Shown in pieces: positions 1 through 11,240 of a stretch of 64,000 bases of DNA. Under the pieces are notes generated by a model, which was not told the DNA's origin, searched no databases, and was given only the letters and a program-made list of their open reading frames with translations. The DNA lies in the NCBI GenBank assembly GCA_028871455.1, contig JAGWNF010000012.1, forward strand, positions 1 to 64,000, given 5' to 3'. A program made the translations under genes and the position numbers. The DNA is from Alphaproteobacteria bacterium. Its GTDB lineage: Bacteria > Pseudomonadota > Alphaproteobacteria > ATCC43930 > CGMCC-115725. How positions within the stretch are numbered: the first letter of the stretch is position 1; every line of letters starts with the position of its first letter.

Positions 1-85
1 CTGCCTGCACATACGACACCCCTCGGTCCTTGATCAGCTTCACAGCCTCAAGCTTGAACTCCCGCGTAAACTTCCGTCTCGCCAT
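1..85 (-). CDS. IS3-family transposase OrfA, N-terminal fragment (runs off left edge)
   Basis: The first 28 codons are visible on the minus strand, beginning MARRKFTREFKLEAVKLI. This matches the start of the HTH_Tnp_1 DNA-binding protein (OrfA) of IS3-family elements, which recognises the IS ends and makes active transposase by frameshifting into OrfB. A good ribosome site (GGAGGT) lies 7 bases before the ATG. The rest of the element is outside the window, so I cannot tell whether it is intact. Confidence 0.85.
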   Translation of the reverse strand, partial: MARRKFTREFKLEAVKLIKDRGVSYVQA

Positions 86-141
86 GATCCACCTCCGGTT
101 CCATCAAAACACCTAACTCGGTGTCCGTGGAACCGGCAGCA
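1..141 (-). mobile_element. Terminal part of an IS3-family insertion sequence
   Basis: Upstream of the orfA start is a sequence resembling an IS3 terminal repeat. Read inward on the minus strand it begins TGCTGCCGGTTCCACGGACA, with the 5'-TG expected of IS3 ends, and places the element's boundary near base 141. The flanking gene starts only about 20 bp away. The boundary is inferred from the motif, because the other end and the target duplication are not in view. Confidence 0.7.
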
Positions 142-161
142 GGCCAATAGAGATACCCACC

Positions 162-755
162 ATGATGGCTTATGAACAAGACAGCTTTGGTCCATTCAGC
201 ACGAGATGGCCGAAGAACAGTGACCGTCTTTTCCGGACTAACGCTACCGTGCCCCTGGCGCAGAGTTTAAGTGAGCGGTGGTACCGGTTGATACTGGGGT
301 ACAAAAGAGCAGGCGATCTCTTGATAAAGGAAGCCGTCGAGAACCGGCTGGATCGCCGAAACCTGCTATACCCGATTATTTTCTGTTACCGGCACTATCT
401 TGAACTCACCCTGAAAGCGATGTTGGACGAGCATGCCGGCAAGGTCGACTTTGTATGTGATCGCAATCACCACGATTTGAAAAAGCTCTGGACCGATTTC
501 AAAGCTATGGTGGAACGTGGCGGCGACGTTCATCCCGAGAATTTCGTAGCTATGGACGCCATCATTGCTGAGTTCGCCACCATTGATCCTCAGGCGATCT
601 CATTTAGATATGCAGCAAAATCGACGGGCGCCGAGATTTACCTGCCAGACGGCGGCGTAGATTTGATTAACCTCCATGACGTAATGAATGGCATGGCAAA
701 TTGGCTTGAATGCGTAGATTTGGCACTGACGCATGAGTCGTGGCCGTCGCAGTAG
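162..755 (+). CDS. Hypothetical protein, possibly HEPN-like
   Basis: A 197-aa protein with no signal peptide or membrane segment. It contains a hydrophobic helix with an RHYLELTLK motif (about residues 77-85) followed by RNHHDLKKLW. This arrangement recalls uncharacterised HEPN-like all-alpha proteins, but the match is from memory and weak. A second ATG at 165 is equally possible, and no convincing ribosome site precedes either. The IS end lies about 20 bp upstream, so the native promoter may have been displaced. Sampled stretches are about 50% GC against roughly two-thirds in neighbours, which suggests acquired DNA. Function is not assigned. Confidence 0.6.
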   Translation: MMAYEQDSFGPFSTRWPKNSDRLFRTNATVPLAQSLSERWYRLILGYKRAGDLLIKEAVENRLDRRNLLYPIIFCYRHYLELTLKAMLDEHAGKVDFVCDRNHHDLKKLWTDFKAMVERGGDVHPENFVAMDAIIAEFATIDPQAISFRYAAKSTGAEIYLPDGGVDLINLHDVMNGMANWLECVDLALTHESWPSQ

Positions 756-764
756 TGCGCCGGT

Positions 765-795
765 TTGACAAAGCCGCGCCGATCCCCCACATAAA
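765..795 (+). promoter_or_regulatory. Candidate sigma-70 promoter for erpA-xthA
   Basis: A perfect TTGACA (765-770) is followed by CATAAA (790-795), with a long 19-bp spacer. The gap between the HEPN-like gene and erpA is only 61 bp, so this is the natural place for the promoter. The -10 match and spacing are imperfect. Confidence 0.35.
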
Positions 796-816
796 GGCGG
801 CACGGAGCCGCATGCC

Positions 817-1170
817 ATGGCCGAAATCCTCGAAAAGGAGCGGAGCGTCAGCCTGACCTCGCGCGCCGCCGCGCGCGTCAAGGCGCTGCGGGCGCAGGAG
901 AACCTGCCCAACGCCTTCCTGCGTCTGGCGGTGTCGGGCGGCGGCTGCTCCGGCTTCCAGTACGGCTTCAGCTTCGACGAGACGCGGCAACCCGAAGACC
1001 GCGCCTTCGAGCGCGACGGCGTCACGCTGGTGGTCGACGAGATCTCGCTGGAACTGGTCAAAGGCGCCGAGATCGATTTCGTCGAGGACATGATGGGCGC
1101 GGCGTTCCAGGTGAAGAATCCGAACGCCGCCTCGTCCTGCGGCTGCGGTAATTCGTTCTCGGTCGCTTGA
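817..1170 (+). CDS. erpA: Iron-sulfur cluster insertion protein (ErpA/IscA family)
   Basis: 117 aa, the usual size of A-type iron-sulfur carriers, which pass [Fe-S] clusters to apo-proteins in the cytoplasm. The three conserved cysteines are present: C44 in GGGCSGFQYG, and C108 and C110 in SSCGCGNSF near the C-terminus. The start at 817 has GGAG nine bases upstream. The stop codon overlaps the TTG start of xthA, so the two genes are probably co-translated. ErpA and IscA are hard to separate by sequence alone. ErpA is favoured because no isc or suf genes are adjacent. Confidence 0.9.
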   Translation: MAEILEKERSVSLTSRAAARVKALRAQENLPNAFLRLAVSGGGCSGFQYGFSFDETRQPEDRAFERDGVTLVVDEISLELVKGAEIDFVEDMMGAAFQVKNPNAASSCGCGNSFSVA

Positions 1171-1943
1171 CCAAGCTCGCTTCCTGGAACGTCAACTCGG
1201 TCAAGGCGCGGCTCGGCCATCTGCTCGACTGGCTCAAGGCCGCAGCGCCCGACATCGTCTGCCTGCAGGAAATCAAGTGCACCGAAGCGGATTTTCCACG
1301 TCTTGAGATCAAGGGTCTCGGCTACGACGCCGTCGTCGTCGGCCAGAAGACCTATAACGGCGTCGCCATCCTGTCGCGCGTGCCGGCGAAGGACGTCGTT
1401 GTTACCCTGCCCGGCGACGGTACCGACGACCATGCGCGTTACGTCGAGGCGACGGTCGGCGATTTGCGCGTCGCGTCGGTCTACCTGCCCAACGGCAATC
1501 CCGCGCCGGGCGACAAGTTCGACTACAAGCTCGCCTGGATGAAGCGCCTCGAAGTGCACGCCCGCGATCTGCTCGACCGCGAAATGCCGTTTGCGCTGGC
1601 CGGCGATTTCAACGTCGCGCCAGCGGACGACGACGTCTACGACCCGGCCGGCTGGAAGAACGACGCACTTTGCCGGCCGGAATCGCGGACGCGGTTCCGC
1701 GCGCTGCTCAATCTCGGCATCGCCGACGCTTTCCGCGCCCTCCACAGCGAAGGCCAGCGCTACACCTATTGGGATTACATGCAGCGCCGGTTCGAGACCG
1801 ATCACGGCCTGCGCATCGACCACATCCTGCTGTCGCCGCAAGCGACCGACCGTTTACGGCAGTGCGATATCGACAAATCGCCGCGCCAGCGCGACAAGCC
1901 TTCGGATCACACGCCGATCTGGTGCGCGTTCGCCGCGCCCTGA
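1167..1943 (+). CDS. xthA: Exodeoxyribonuclease III
   Basis: 258 aa, full length for the ExoIII/AP-endonuclease family, which cleaves DNA 5' of abasic sites and has 3'-5' exonuclease activity in base-excision repair. Visible motifs are SWNVNSVKAR (N8, N10), LQEIK (E35, metal ligand), AGDFNVAP (D and N of the active site, near residue 150) and SDHTPIW (D247, catalytic H248). The start is a TTG sharing bases with the erpA stop (TTGA), which implies translational coupling. Confidence 0.93.
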   Translation: MTKLASWNVNSVKARLGHLLDWLKAAAPDIVCLQEIKCTEADFPRLEIKGLGYDAVVVGQKTYNGVAILSRVPAKDVVVTLPGDGTDDHARYVEATVGDLRVASVYLPNGNPAPGDKFDYKLAWMKRLEVHARDLLDREMPFALAGDFNVAPADDDVYDPAGWKNDALCRPESRTRFRALLNLGIADAFRALHSEGQRYTYWDYMQRRFETDHGLRIDHILLSPQATDRLRQCDIDKSPRQRDKPSDHTPIWCAFAAP

Positions 1944-1944
1944 A

Positions 1945-1977
1945 CGACGCGGCACTTCTGGCCATTACGCCGCGTCG
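1945..1977. terminator. Inverted repeat between convergent xthA and outer-membrane gene
   Basis: CGACGCGGC (1945-1953) and GCCGCGTCG (1969-1977) form a perfect 9-bp stem with a 15-base loop directly after the xthA stop. There is no T-tract, so it may work as a weak, bidirectional or Rho-assisted terminator. Confidence 0.45.
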
Positions 1978-2032
1978 ATGCGGCTGACCATTCCCGGGAA
2001 GCGAAGCGAAAAATGGGGCCGCGCGTCGCGGC

Positions 2033-2590
2033 TTAGAACTGGACGCCGTAGCCCAGGCGGAAATTGTCGCCGAACTCGCCGTGATCCGTGCTTTGATCCG
2101 GCGTGCGCGTGTGATCGAACGACAGCATCAGGCTCTGGTTGCTGCCGAACGCGTAGCCGAGCTGGACGCTGCCACGCACCGCGGCCGGCGCGCCGCCGGC
2201 TAGGGCCTCATGCGCCGGATCCGTGCCCGGGCTCATCACGCTGCCCGACAGGCCGAAACCGCCGTAGAAATGATCCGCGCTGAAGACGTTCCACGACAGG
2301 CCGGCGACATTGCGGCTGGTATCGCTGGCGCGATCGAGCGCCAGCGCGGATTCCGGTCGCGGCGAGAAAATGAAGCTGAACGGGCTCTTGCTGCCCGGCG
2401 GCGTCAGGGCGATCTCGAAATTGCCGCCGGCAGCCGGCGGCCGGAGATTGGGCAGGTCGAGTTGGAATTCCGGCAACGGCGCGCCGCCGCGCACCAGCGG
2501 CGTCGCTTCAAGCGCGAATGCCGGCCAAGCAGCCGTGAGCGCGGCGACCGCGACCACGGTGCACGCCAACCCTTTGCCTAAACGGGCCAT
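2033..2590 (-). CDS. Secreted outer-membrane beta-barrel protein, PagL/acyloxyacyl-hydrolase-like
   Basis: From the ATG at 2590 the product is 185 aa, with a clear signal peptide (basic start, hydrophobic core, cleavage after AFA near residue 26). An upstream GTG at 2614 would add 8 residues and give the signal peptide an odd leader. The body shows alternating beta-barrel character and ends in an aromatic residue (GYGVQF), typical of outer-membrane proteins. The ending SFDHTRTPD...GEFGDNFRLGYG resembles PagL lipid A 3-O-deacylases. However, the catalytic H-x-S arrangement is not intact (H-T-R here), so enzymatic activity is doubtful. Single gene, convergent with xthA. Confidence 0.55.
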   Translation of the reverse strand: MARLGKGLACTVVAVAALTAAWPAFALEATPLVRGGAPLPEFQLDLPNLRPPAAGGNFEIALTPPGSKSPFSFIFSPRPESALALDRASDTSRNVAGLSWNVFSADHFYGGFGLSGSVMSPGTDPAHEALAGGAPAAVRGSVQLGYAFGSNQSLMLSFDHTRTPDQSTDHGEFGDNFRLGYGVQF

Positions 2591-2750
2591 GACTGACCTA
2601 GCCGTACTGGGCACAAATACTAGCGTTCAGTTTATTACACTGACGGCGCACGATTCAACCCAAAGGCGCCGCGGCAGCAGCGACTCTCATACGATAAGAT
2701 ATTGAATTTGCCTCTTAATACGGCGCGCCATGAATCTTGTCGGGTGTGTC

Positions 2751-3776
2751 TTAGGGGTAACGGTGGCGCGCGCCAGCGGGATCCTCGATCGACCAGGAGT
2801 CGTCGCCAAGCCCCTCGGCGTAGCAGGGTCCGATCGGTACCTTGCCGTGGCCGCCCGGCAGGTCGAGGACATAGATCGGCTGGCATAGCCCGGAAACCCG
2901 GCCGCGCAGCGCGCGCATCAGCGCGCGACCCTCGGCCAAGGTGGTGCGGAAGTGCGACGTGCCGCGCGCCAGGTCGGCGTGATGCAGATAATAGGGCTTC
3001 ACCCGCATGGCGACGAGCGCGCGGAACAGCGCCTCGAGCGTCGCCGCGTCGTCGTTGACGCCCTTGAGCAGCACGGTCTGACCGAGCAGCGGAATGCCCG
3101 CTTTCGCCAGCCGGGTGCAGGCGATGCGCGTCGGCGCCGTGAGTTCGCGCGGATGGTTGGCGTGGATCGCGACATAGACGGCCTTTTCGGCATCGAGCGC
3201 CGCAACCAGCGCCGCCGTCACCCGGCTCGGCTCGACGATCGGCACGCGGGTATGGAACCGGATCACTTGCACGTGCGGAATCGCCCCGAGCGCGCGGACG
3301 ATCGCCTTCAACCGTCGCGGCGAGAGCAGGAAGGGATCACCGCCGGTGACGATCACCTCCCAGATCGCCGGATCGCGCCGGATGTAGGCGAGCGCCGCGG
3401 TCAGTTCGCGCGCCGTGAGCGCGCCGCCCTTCCCCACCGCTTCGCGCCGGAAGCAGAAGCGACAGTAGACCGGACAGACCAGCAACGGCTTGAGCAACAC
3501 GCGATCGGGATAGCGGTGGACGATACCCTTGAGCGGCGAGAAGCGGTCGTCGCCGATCGGATCGGCGCGCTCCGCCGGCGCGGTGCGCAACTCGGCCGGA
3601 TCGGGAACGAACTGGCGCGCGACCGGATCGCCGCTTGCTGCGATCAAGTCGACGACGTGCGGCGTCAGCGCGACCGCGTACCGGCGCGCGACACGCTCGA
3701 CCGCGCGGCGGCGGTCGGCGGAAACCAGGCCGGCAGCGACCAATTCGTCGGCGCGGCGCAGCGTGCGAATTTTCAT
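2751..3776 (-). CDS. Lysine 2,3-aminomutase family radical SAM protein (EpmB-like)
   Basis: 341 aa from the ATG at 3776. A longer in-frame start at 3839 would overlap the upstream gene. The radical-SAM cluster motif CPVYCRFCF (C101, C105, C108) and the downstream PLP-lysine motif PGGHGK are both visible, as in KamA and EpmB, which move the alpha-amino group of lysine to the beta position. The length matches EpmB, which pre-forms (R)-beta-lysine for elongation factor P, better than the longer catabolic KamA. No efp or epmA gene lies nearby, so the EF-P role is an inference. It follows the GT22 gene by 43 bp on the same strand. Confidence 0.85.
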   Translation of the reverse strand: MKIRTLRRADELVAAGLVSADRRRAVERVARRYAVALTPHVVDLIAASGDPVARQFVPDPAELRTAPAERADPIGDDRFSPLKGIVHRYPDRVLLKPLLVCPVYCRFCFRREAVGKGGALTARELTAALAYIRRDPAIWEVIVTGGDPFLLSPRRLKAIVRALGAIPHVQVIRFHTRVPIVEPSRVTAALVAALDAEKAVYVAIHANHPRELTAPTRIACTRLAKAGIPLLGQTVLLKGVNDDAATLEALFRALVAMRVKPYYLHHADLARGTSHFRTTLAEGRALMRALRGRVSGLCQPIYVLDLPGGHGKVPIGPCYAEGLGDDSWSIEDPAGARHRYP

Positions 3777-3819
3777 CCGCCTAACTAGCCGCGCGCTGGA
3801 AGGCGCGTCCAGAGGGATT

Positions 3820-5343
3820 TCAGTGCGCCAGCGGCGCAACTTGGCCGAGGCCGGGCGGCGGCCCCGGCACCGTCATCGGCAGTGCCGTGCACGGGCCTTC
3901 ACGCCGGGCGACGCAAACGTTGTGCGTGCAATGCACGGTGGCGAAGCCCGAATTCGCTGGCAACGGATGGGTCGCCACCACGGTGTTGAACGCGTCGCGA
4001 TGCGCCGTGAACCATGCGAGATCGTCTTCCCAATAAAGCGGCGCGTTCTGGTGCATGAGGCTGTAGCCGCCCGACAGGAACCACGGCACACCGTAGAGTT
4101 CGATACCGCAGACATCCGGCAGCGCGGCGACGATGCGGTCGGCGCGCACCACGTCGGCGTCGCGCGTCCATAGGGCGCGATAATTGGGCGAATCCGCAAG
4201 GCCCGCCGGCGTCAGAACGGCGAGCGCCAGGACCGGCACCGCCGCGGCATGGAGCGCGGCGCGCTCCGTCATGCCGCGCAACGCGAAGCCGTCGGCGAGC
4301 CAGTCGACGACTTGCGCCAAGCCGAGACCGGCCGAGATCACCGTCAGCAGCAGCGCCGGATAGATGAAGCGGAATTCCTTGTGCGGGATCGCCGAATGGA
4401 TCACGAGGATGATCAGCGCCAGCGCGGCGAGCACCGGCAGGCGCCGCGCGCCAAGGCGTGCCAACACGAGCATCACCGCCGTCGCCGCGCCCCAATAAAA
4501 CAGGACCGCGTCGAGATAGTAGTGCCAGGGCTCGGCGCCCCAATGGGTGCTGACGCCGTACCACAGGTTGATCAGGACGTTGCGCCACAGCGATTCACCC
4601 GGCCAGCCCCAGGTCACGGCGTCGAGCGCGCCAAACAGCGCGATCGCGACCAGTCCGCCGGCGATCAGTGGCGGCAGACGCTGCCCCGCCGGCACCGTAT
4701 CCACCCAGTTCCACAACACGAAGATGGCGACGGCCGGCGCGATCTGAATCCGCAGCAGCGCGGCGACGCCGAGTATCAAACCGGCGAGCGCCAACCGTCC
4801 GCGTCCGCGCACGGCGTAACCCGGCGCCGCAAGATAGAGGCCGATGACCAGCAGATGCGCCGATACCGCTTCGCTCAGCGGCCGCGGACCGAAATACACC
4901 GCGTCGATCCAGCAGGCGGTAAGCGCGCCGGCGATGATGCCGCCCCAAACTCCGTAGAAACGCCGGCCCCAGAGATAGGCGCAGAGCGCGCTCGTCGCGC
5001 CGAGCGCCGCCAGCACCGTGCCGATCGCCGGCATGTAAATCGCGGGTCCGTCGCCGACGATGCGCGTGGCCTTCATGATGCCAGCGATGAAGCCAGGCAG
5101 CGCCCACGACCGCATGCCATAGACGAATTCCCAGGGGATGAGGCCGGTGCCGTAGACCAGCCGATGCGCCGGCTCCACCGCCTGGAAGATCTCGTCGGGA
5201 TAATCGATCGACGGAAAGGCGAAGACCGGCAGCAGCCGCAGTGCGAAGGCGGCGAGATAGATCAGCGTGCCGGCGGTGACCGCCGGGCTGATCGTCACCG
5301 GCCGGGCCGGCAGCGCGATCCGGGGCGTTTCGGCGTCCTGCAT
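3820..5343 (-). CDS. GT22-family (ALG9/PIG-B-like) mannosyltransferase, membrane protein
   Basis: 507 aa with many hydrophobic segments. It carries the GT22 signatures: an acidic first loop (YPDEIFQ, near residue 48) followed by WEFVYGMRSW, and HKEFRFIYP near residue 320. Family members use a polyprenyl-phosphate sugar to add mannose to a lipid-linked or surface glycan at the membrane. The acceptor cannot be told from sequence. The C-terminal third is soluble, with several cysteines, and is probably periplasmic. The ATG at 5343 opens the frame. It appears to be co-transcribed with the downstream aminomutase. Confidence 0.8.
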   Translation of the reverse strand: MQDAETPRIALPARPVTISPAVTAGTLIYLAAFALRLLPVFAFPSIDYPDEIFQAVEPAHRLVYGTGLIPWEFVYGMRSWALPGFIAGIMKATRIVGDGPAIYMPAIGTVLAALGATSALCAYLWGRRFYGVWGGIIAGALTACWIDAVYFGPRPLSEAVSAHLLVIGLYLAAPGYAVRGRGRLALAGLILGVAALLRIQIAPAVAIFVLWNWVDTVPAGQRLPPLIAGGLVAIALFGALDAVTWGWPGESLWRNVLINLWYGVSTHWGAEPWHYYLDAVLFYWGAATAVMLVLARLGARRLPVLAALALIILVIHSAIPHKEFRFIYPALLLTVISAGLGLAQVVDWLADGFALRGMTERAALHAAAVPVLALAVLTPAGLADSPNYRALWTRDADVVRADRIVAALPDVCGIELYGVPWFLSGGYSLMHQNAPLYWEDDLAWFTAHRDAFNTVVATHPLPANSGFATVHCTHNVCVARREGPCTALPMTVPGPPPGLGQVAPLAH

Positions 5344-5424
5344 GGCTCGGGCGCAGAATGCCTGAAGATGGTTAACGCTGTGCGAACCCTGCCAGCCAGT
5401 CAGACCTTTGTCACGCCACGGTCC

Positions 5425-7167
5425 TCAAAGGTCGGCGAAGCAGTGGGTTTCCGCCTTCGCGCCGGGATGGACCACCGCGCCCTTTTCGGCATCGCCGACG
5501 GTCTGGGCATAGCGCCAGAGCGCGCCCGATTGGTACTCGGTCCGCTTCGGCTTCCACGCCTTGCGGCGGCGCGCCAGCTCGGCCGCACTGAGCTTGACGT
5601 CGAGCGTGCCTTTGATGGCGTTGATCTCGATGATATCGCCATCTTTCAGCAGACCGATCGGTCCGCCGACCGCCGCTTCGGGGCCGACATGGCCGATGCA
5701 GAAGCCGCGCGTGCCGCCGGAGAAGCGGCCGTCGGTGATCAGCGCGACGTCCTTGCCCGCGCCTTGGCCATAGAGCGCGGCGGTGGTCGACAGCATCTCG
5801 CGCATGCCGGGACCGCCGCGCGGGCCTTCGTAGCGAATCACCAGCACGTCGCCTTTCTCGTATTTCTTCGCCTCGACGGCGGCGAAGCATGCTTCCTCGG
5901 TATCGAAACAGCGCGCCGGACCGCGGAACTTGAGCTCGATCCCCTGCATGCCCGCGATCTTGCAGATGGCGCCCTGCGGCGCGAGGTTGCCCTTGAGCGT
6001 GACCAGGCCGCCGGTCTTGGCGATCGGCTTCTTGGTCGTATGCACCACATCCTGGTTCCGGGGCACGGCCACACCTTTCAAATTCTCGGCCATGGTCTTG
6101 CCAGTGACGGTCAGGCAGTTGCCGTGCAGGTAGCCGCCGTCCAAGAGCGCCTTGAGCAGCACGGGCACACCACCGACGCGATGCAGATCGTTCATCACGT
6201 ATTTGCCGCCCGGCTTGAAGTCACCGATATAAGGCGTCTTCCTGAAAATCTTGCCGACGGCGTGGATGTCGAAATCGATGCCGGCCTCGTGAGCGATCGC
6301 CGGCAGGTGCAACGCCGCGTTGGTCGAGCCGCCGGATGCCGCGACCACCATCGCCGCGTTCTCGAGCGCCTTGCGCGTGACGACGTCGCGCGGCCGGATG
6401 CGCCGGCGGATCAGCTCCATCACCATCTCGCCCGACGCCTCGGCGTACTGGTCGCGCGAGTCATAGGGCGCCGGCGTGCCGGCTGAGCCGGGCAGCGCCA
6501 GGCCCAGCGCCTCGGAGACGCAGGCCATGGTGTTGGCGGTGAACTGGCCGCCGCACGAGCCGGCCGACGGACAGGCGTGGCATTCGAGATCGTGCAGCTC
6601 CTCGTCCGTCATCTTGCCGACGTTGTGCATGCCGACGCCTTCGAAGACATCGACGATGGTGACGTCGCGGCCCTGGAAACGGCCCGGCAGGATCGAACCG
6701 CCATACATGAACACCGCCGGCACGTTGAGGCGCAGCATCGCCATCATCAGACCGGGCAGCGACTTGTCGCAGCCGGCGAGGCCGACCAGCGCATCGTAGG
6801 AATGGCCGCGCATGGTGAGTTCGACGCTGTCGGCGATGACCTCGCGCGAAACCAGCGACGACTTCATGCCGGCATGGCCCATGGCGATGCCGTCGGTGAC
6901 AGTGATGGTGGTGAACTCGCGCGGCGTGCCGCCGGCGGCGGCGACGCCCTTCTTCGCCGCCTGCGCCTGGCGCGCCAGCGCGATGTTGCACGGCGCGGCC
7001 TCGTTCCAGGTGGTGCAGACGCCGACGATCGGCTGCGTCAGCTGCTCCTCGGTGACGCCCATGGCGTAGAACATCGAGCGGTGCGGCGCGCGTTCCGGCC
7101 CGACCGTGATGTGCCGGCTCGGCAGCTTCGATTTGTCGATCGGTTTGCGGTTCAGTCCCTCGGGCAT
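5425..7167 (-). CDS. ilvD: Dihydroxy-acid dehydratase
   Basis: 580 aa from the ATG at 7167, preceded by a strong GGAGAGG; an upstream in-frame extension to 7299 lacks family similarity. IlvD dehydrates 2,3-dihydroxy acids to 2-keto acids in valine and isoleucine synthesis. Signatures include [10 protein letters not shown] (C51, C60), GCDKSLPG (C133), [16 protein letters not shown] and [11 protein letters not shown] near the C-terminus. The cysteines are those expected to bind the iron-sulfur cluster. It is a single gene on the minus strand, and no other ilv genes are nearby. Confidence 0.96.
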   Translation of the reverse strand: MPEGLNRKPIDKSKLPSRHITVGPERAPHRSMFYAMGVTEEQLTQPIVGVCTTWNEAAPCNIALARQAQAAKKGVAAAGGTPREFTTITVTDGIAMGHAGMKSSLVSREVIADSVELTMRGHSYDALVGLAGCDKSLPGLMMAMLRLNVPAVFMYGGSILPGRFQGRDVTIVDVFEGVGMHNVGKMTDEELHDLECHACPSAGSCGGQFTANTMACVSEALGLALPGSAGTPAPYDSRDQYAEASGEMVMELIRRRIRPRDVVTRKALENAAMVVAASGGSTNAALHLPAIAHEAGIDFDIHAVGKIFRKTPYIGDFKPGGKYVMNDLHRVGGVPVLLKALLDGGYLHGNCLTVTGKTMAENLKGVAVPRNQDVVHTTKKPIAKTGGLVTLKGNLAPQGAICKIAGMQGIELKFRGPARCFDTEEACFAAVEAKKYEKGDVLVIRYEGPRGGPGMREMLSTTAALYGQGAGKDVALITDGRFSGGTRGFCIGHVGPEAAVGGPIGLLKDGDIIEINAIKGTLDVKLSAAELARRRKAWKPKRTEYQSGALWRYAQTVGDAEKGAVVHPGAKAETHCFADL

Positions 7168-7222
7168 CGGCGCCTCTCCACAGGATCGGAGGCGCACCTT
7201 ACAAAGCGCCGGGCAGGTTTGA

Positions 7223-7786
7223 CTAGGCCTTGTCGGGATAAGCGATCGACACGACTTCGAGCGTATCGACGCCGCGCGGACCCTTGAGCTCGACGACATC
7301 GCCGACGCGTGACTTGAGCAGCGCGCGCGCCACCGGCGAAATCCAGCTCACCTTGCCATGGTCGGCATCGGCCTCGTCGATGCCGACGATGGTCACCGTG
7401 TGCTCCTTGTCGTCGGACGTGGCGTAGGTGACGGTGGCCCCGAAGAAGATCTGGTCGCGATTGGGCTGCGCCGCCGGATCGACGATCTCGGCGATCTCCA
7501 GCCGCTTGGTGAGGAAACGGATTCGGCCGTCGATCTCCCGCAGCCGCTTCTTGCCGTAGATGTAGTCGCCGTTCTCCGAGCGGTCGCCGTTGCCGGCGGC
7601 CCAGGCGACGGTCTCGACCACCTTCGGCCGCTCGACCTTAACGAGCTGCTTGAGCTCGTCCTGCAGGCGGCGATGGCCGGCGGCGGAGATGTAGTTCTTG
7701 GCGCCGGCGGGCAGATCGGCGGCGTGTTCGATCTCGATTTCCGGCGGCGGCGCCTCGTCGCCTTCCTTGGTGAATGCGCGGTTCAT
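7223..7786 (-). CDS. greB: Transcription elongation factor GreB
   Basis: 187 aa from the ATG at 7786, starting [10 protein letters not shown], which matches the MSRAFTKE opening of GreB. An N-terminal coiled-coil segment (roughly residues 30-100, with [19 protein letters not shown] carrying the acidic tip) is followed by a FKBP-like C-terminal domain ([24 protein letters not shown]). Gre factors enter the RNA polymerase secondary channel and stimulate cleavage of backtracked RNA. It lies 55 bp after the ilvD start on the same strand and is probably transcribed on its own. Confidence 0.9.
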   Translation of the reverse strand: MNRAFTKEGDEAPPPEIEIEHAADLPAGAKNYISAAGHRRLQDELKQLVKVERPKVVETVAWAAGNGDRSENGDYIYGKKRLREIDGRIRFLTKRLEIAEIVDPAAQPNRDQIFFGATVTYATSDDKEHTVTIVGIDEADADHGKVSWISPVARALLKSRVGDVVELKGPRGVDTLEVVSIAYPDKA

Positions 7787-7915
7787 GGCGCGATCTTGCC
7801 ATCCCCGGCCGTACACGCCAAGACCGCGGCAGCGATGATCTCGCAACGCGCCGACGCGCTCAACCGCGGATCGTAGCGCCGCGCTAGGACGCGACGCGCG
7901 CAAAAATGCCGTCGG

Positions 7916-8236
7916 CTACTTGCCCGGCGCGCGGTAATTCACCGACTTGCCGAGCGCCGCATCCATCTCCTCGGCGGTGAGCAGCGGCGTCAGGCTCAGA
8001 TTGGCGAATCCGGCAGCGTTGACTGCGAGCGAGAACGCCGCGGCGTTGACGTTGCTGGGCAGATCGACGATCGAGATCACGTCATCCGCGCCGAACGCGA
8101 AGTAGAACGCCTCGAGTTTGCCGCCATCGGATTCCACCAGCTTCGCCACCGCGGCGCGCCGGCCGGACGCCTTGTCCTTCATCAGGCCCTTCACGCCATC
8201 CGCGGTATAGGAAACCCGCACGAGATACTTTGGCAT
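7916..8236 (-). CDS. GYD-domain protein
   Basis: 106 aa from the ATG at 8236, which has GGGAGGT eight bases upstream; the longer frame to 8308 is not supported. The sequence pattern PKYLVRVSYTADGVKGLM followed by a ferredoxin-like fold with DVISIVDLP is typical of the GYD family (PF08734), small cytoplasmic proteins of unknown role. It diverges from the truncated isochorismatase-like frame that starts at 8330. Confidence 0.8.
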   Translation of the reverse strand: MPKYLVRVSYTADGVKGLMKDKASGRRAAVAKLVESDGGKLEAFYFAFGADDVISIVDLPSNVNAAAFSLAVNAAGFANLSLTPLLTAEEMDAALGKSVNYRAPGK

Positions 8237-8329
8237 CGACACCTCCCCTGGCTGTCTTGCAGCGCCGCGGATGATAGCATTGCGCGGGCGCCGCGGCGAT
8301 TCGACCAAGGTGCGCCCGGGAGGACGACT

Positions 8330-8461
8330 ATGATCCGCATCGATCCGAGGAAAACCGCCGCCGTCGCCATCGACATGAACCGCTTCGCGCTCGACTTGAT
8401 GTTGCGCACGGTCGGCTGGCCGATGACCAACACCGAGATCGCGCAGGCGCTGGCGGCGTAA
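8330..8461 (+). pseudogene. Internally deleted isochorismatase-family (cysteine hydrolase) remnant
   Basis: A 43-codon frame with a good ribosome site (GGGAGG) begins MIRIDPRKTAAVAIDM, the opening beta-strand and first catalytic Asp of isochorismatase-like hydrolases. It then jumps after about 20 residues to a short helix ending NTEIAQALAA that resembles the family's C-terminus. The central roughly 150 residues, including the catalytic Lys and Cys, are missing. It could still be translated, but no hydrolase activity is possible. The family match rests on the N-terminal motif; the C-terminal match is weaker. Confidence 0.55.
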
Positions 8462-8467
8462 GCCGAT

Positions 8468-11125
<2,658 letters not shown>

Positions 11126-11240
11126 CGCGCCCGTTTTTAGGCGGCCCGCCGCGCTACCGCAAGGCGCGCGTCATTCCGAAGGATCGTCACTCAATCGGGC
11201 CGGTTCGGAACGATCGTGGCCGAGACGAGGCGGAGAACCG

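Noticed and set aside
4249-6486. Open frame of 745 codons on the plus strand
   Set aside because: It lies antisense to the GT22 and ilvD genes, has strong family-matching genes on the other strand, and its composition (runs of Arg, Asp, His, Gln) is that of a GC-rich shadow frame.
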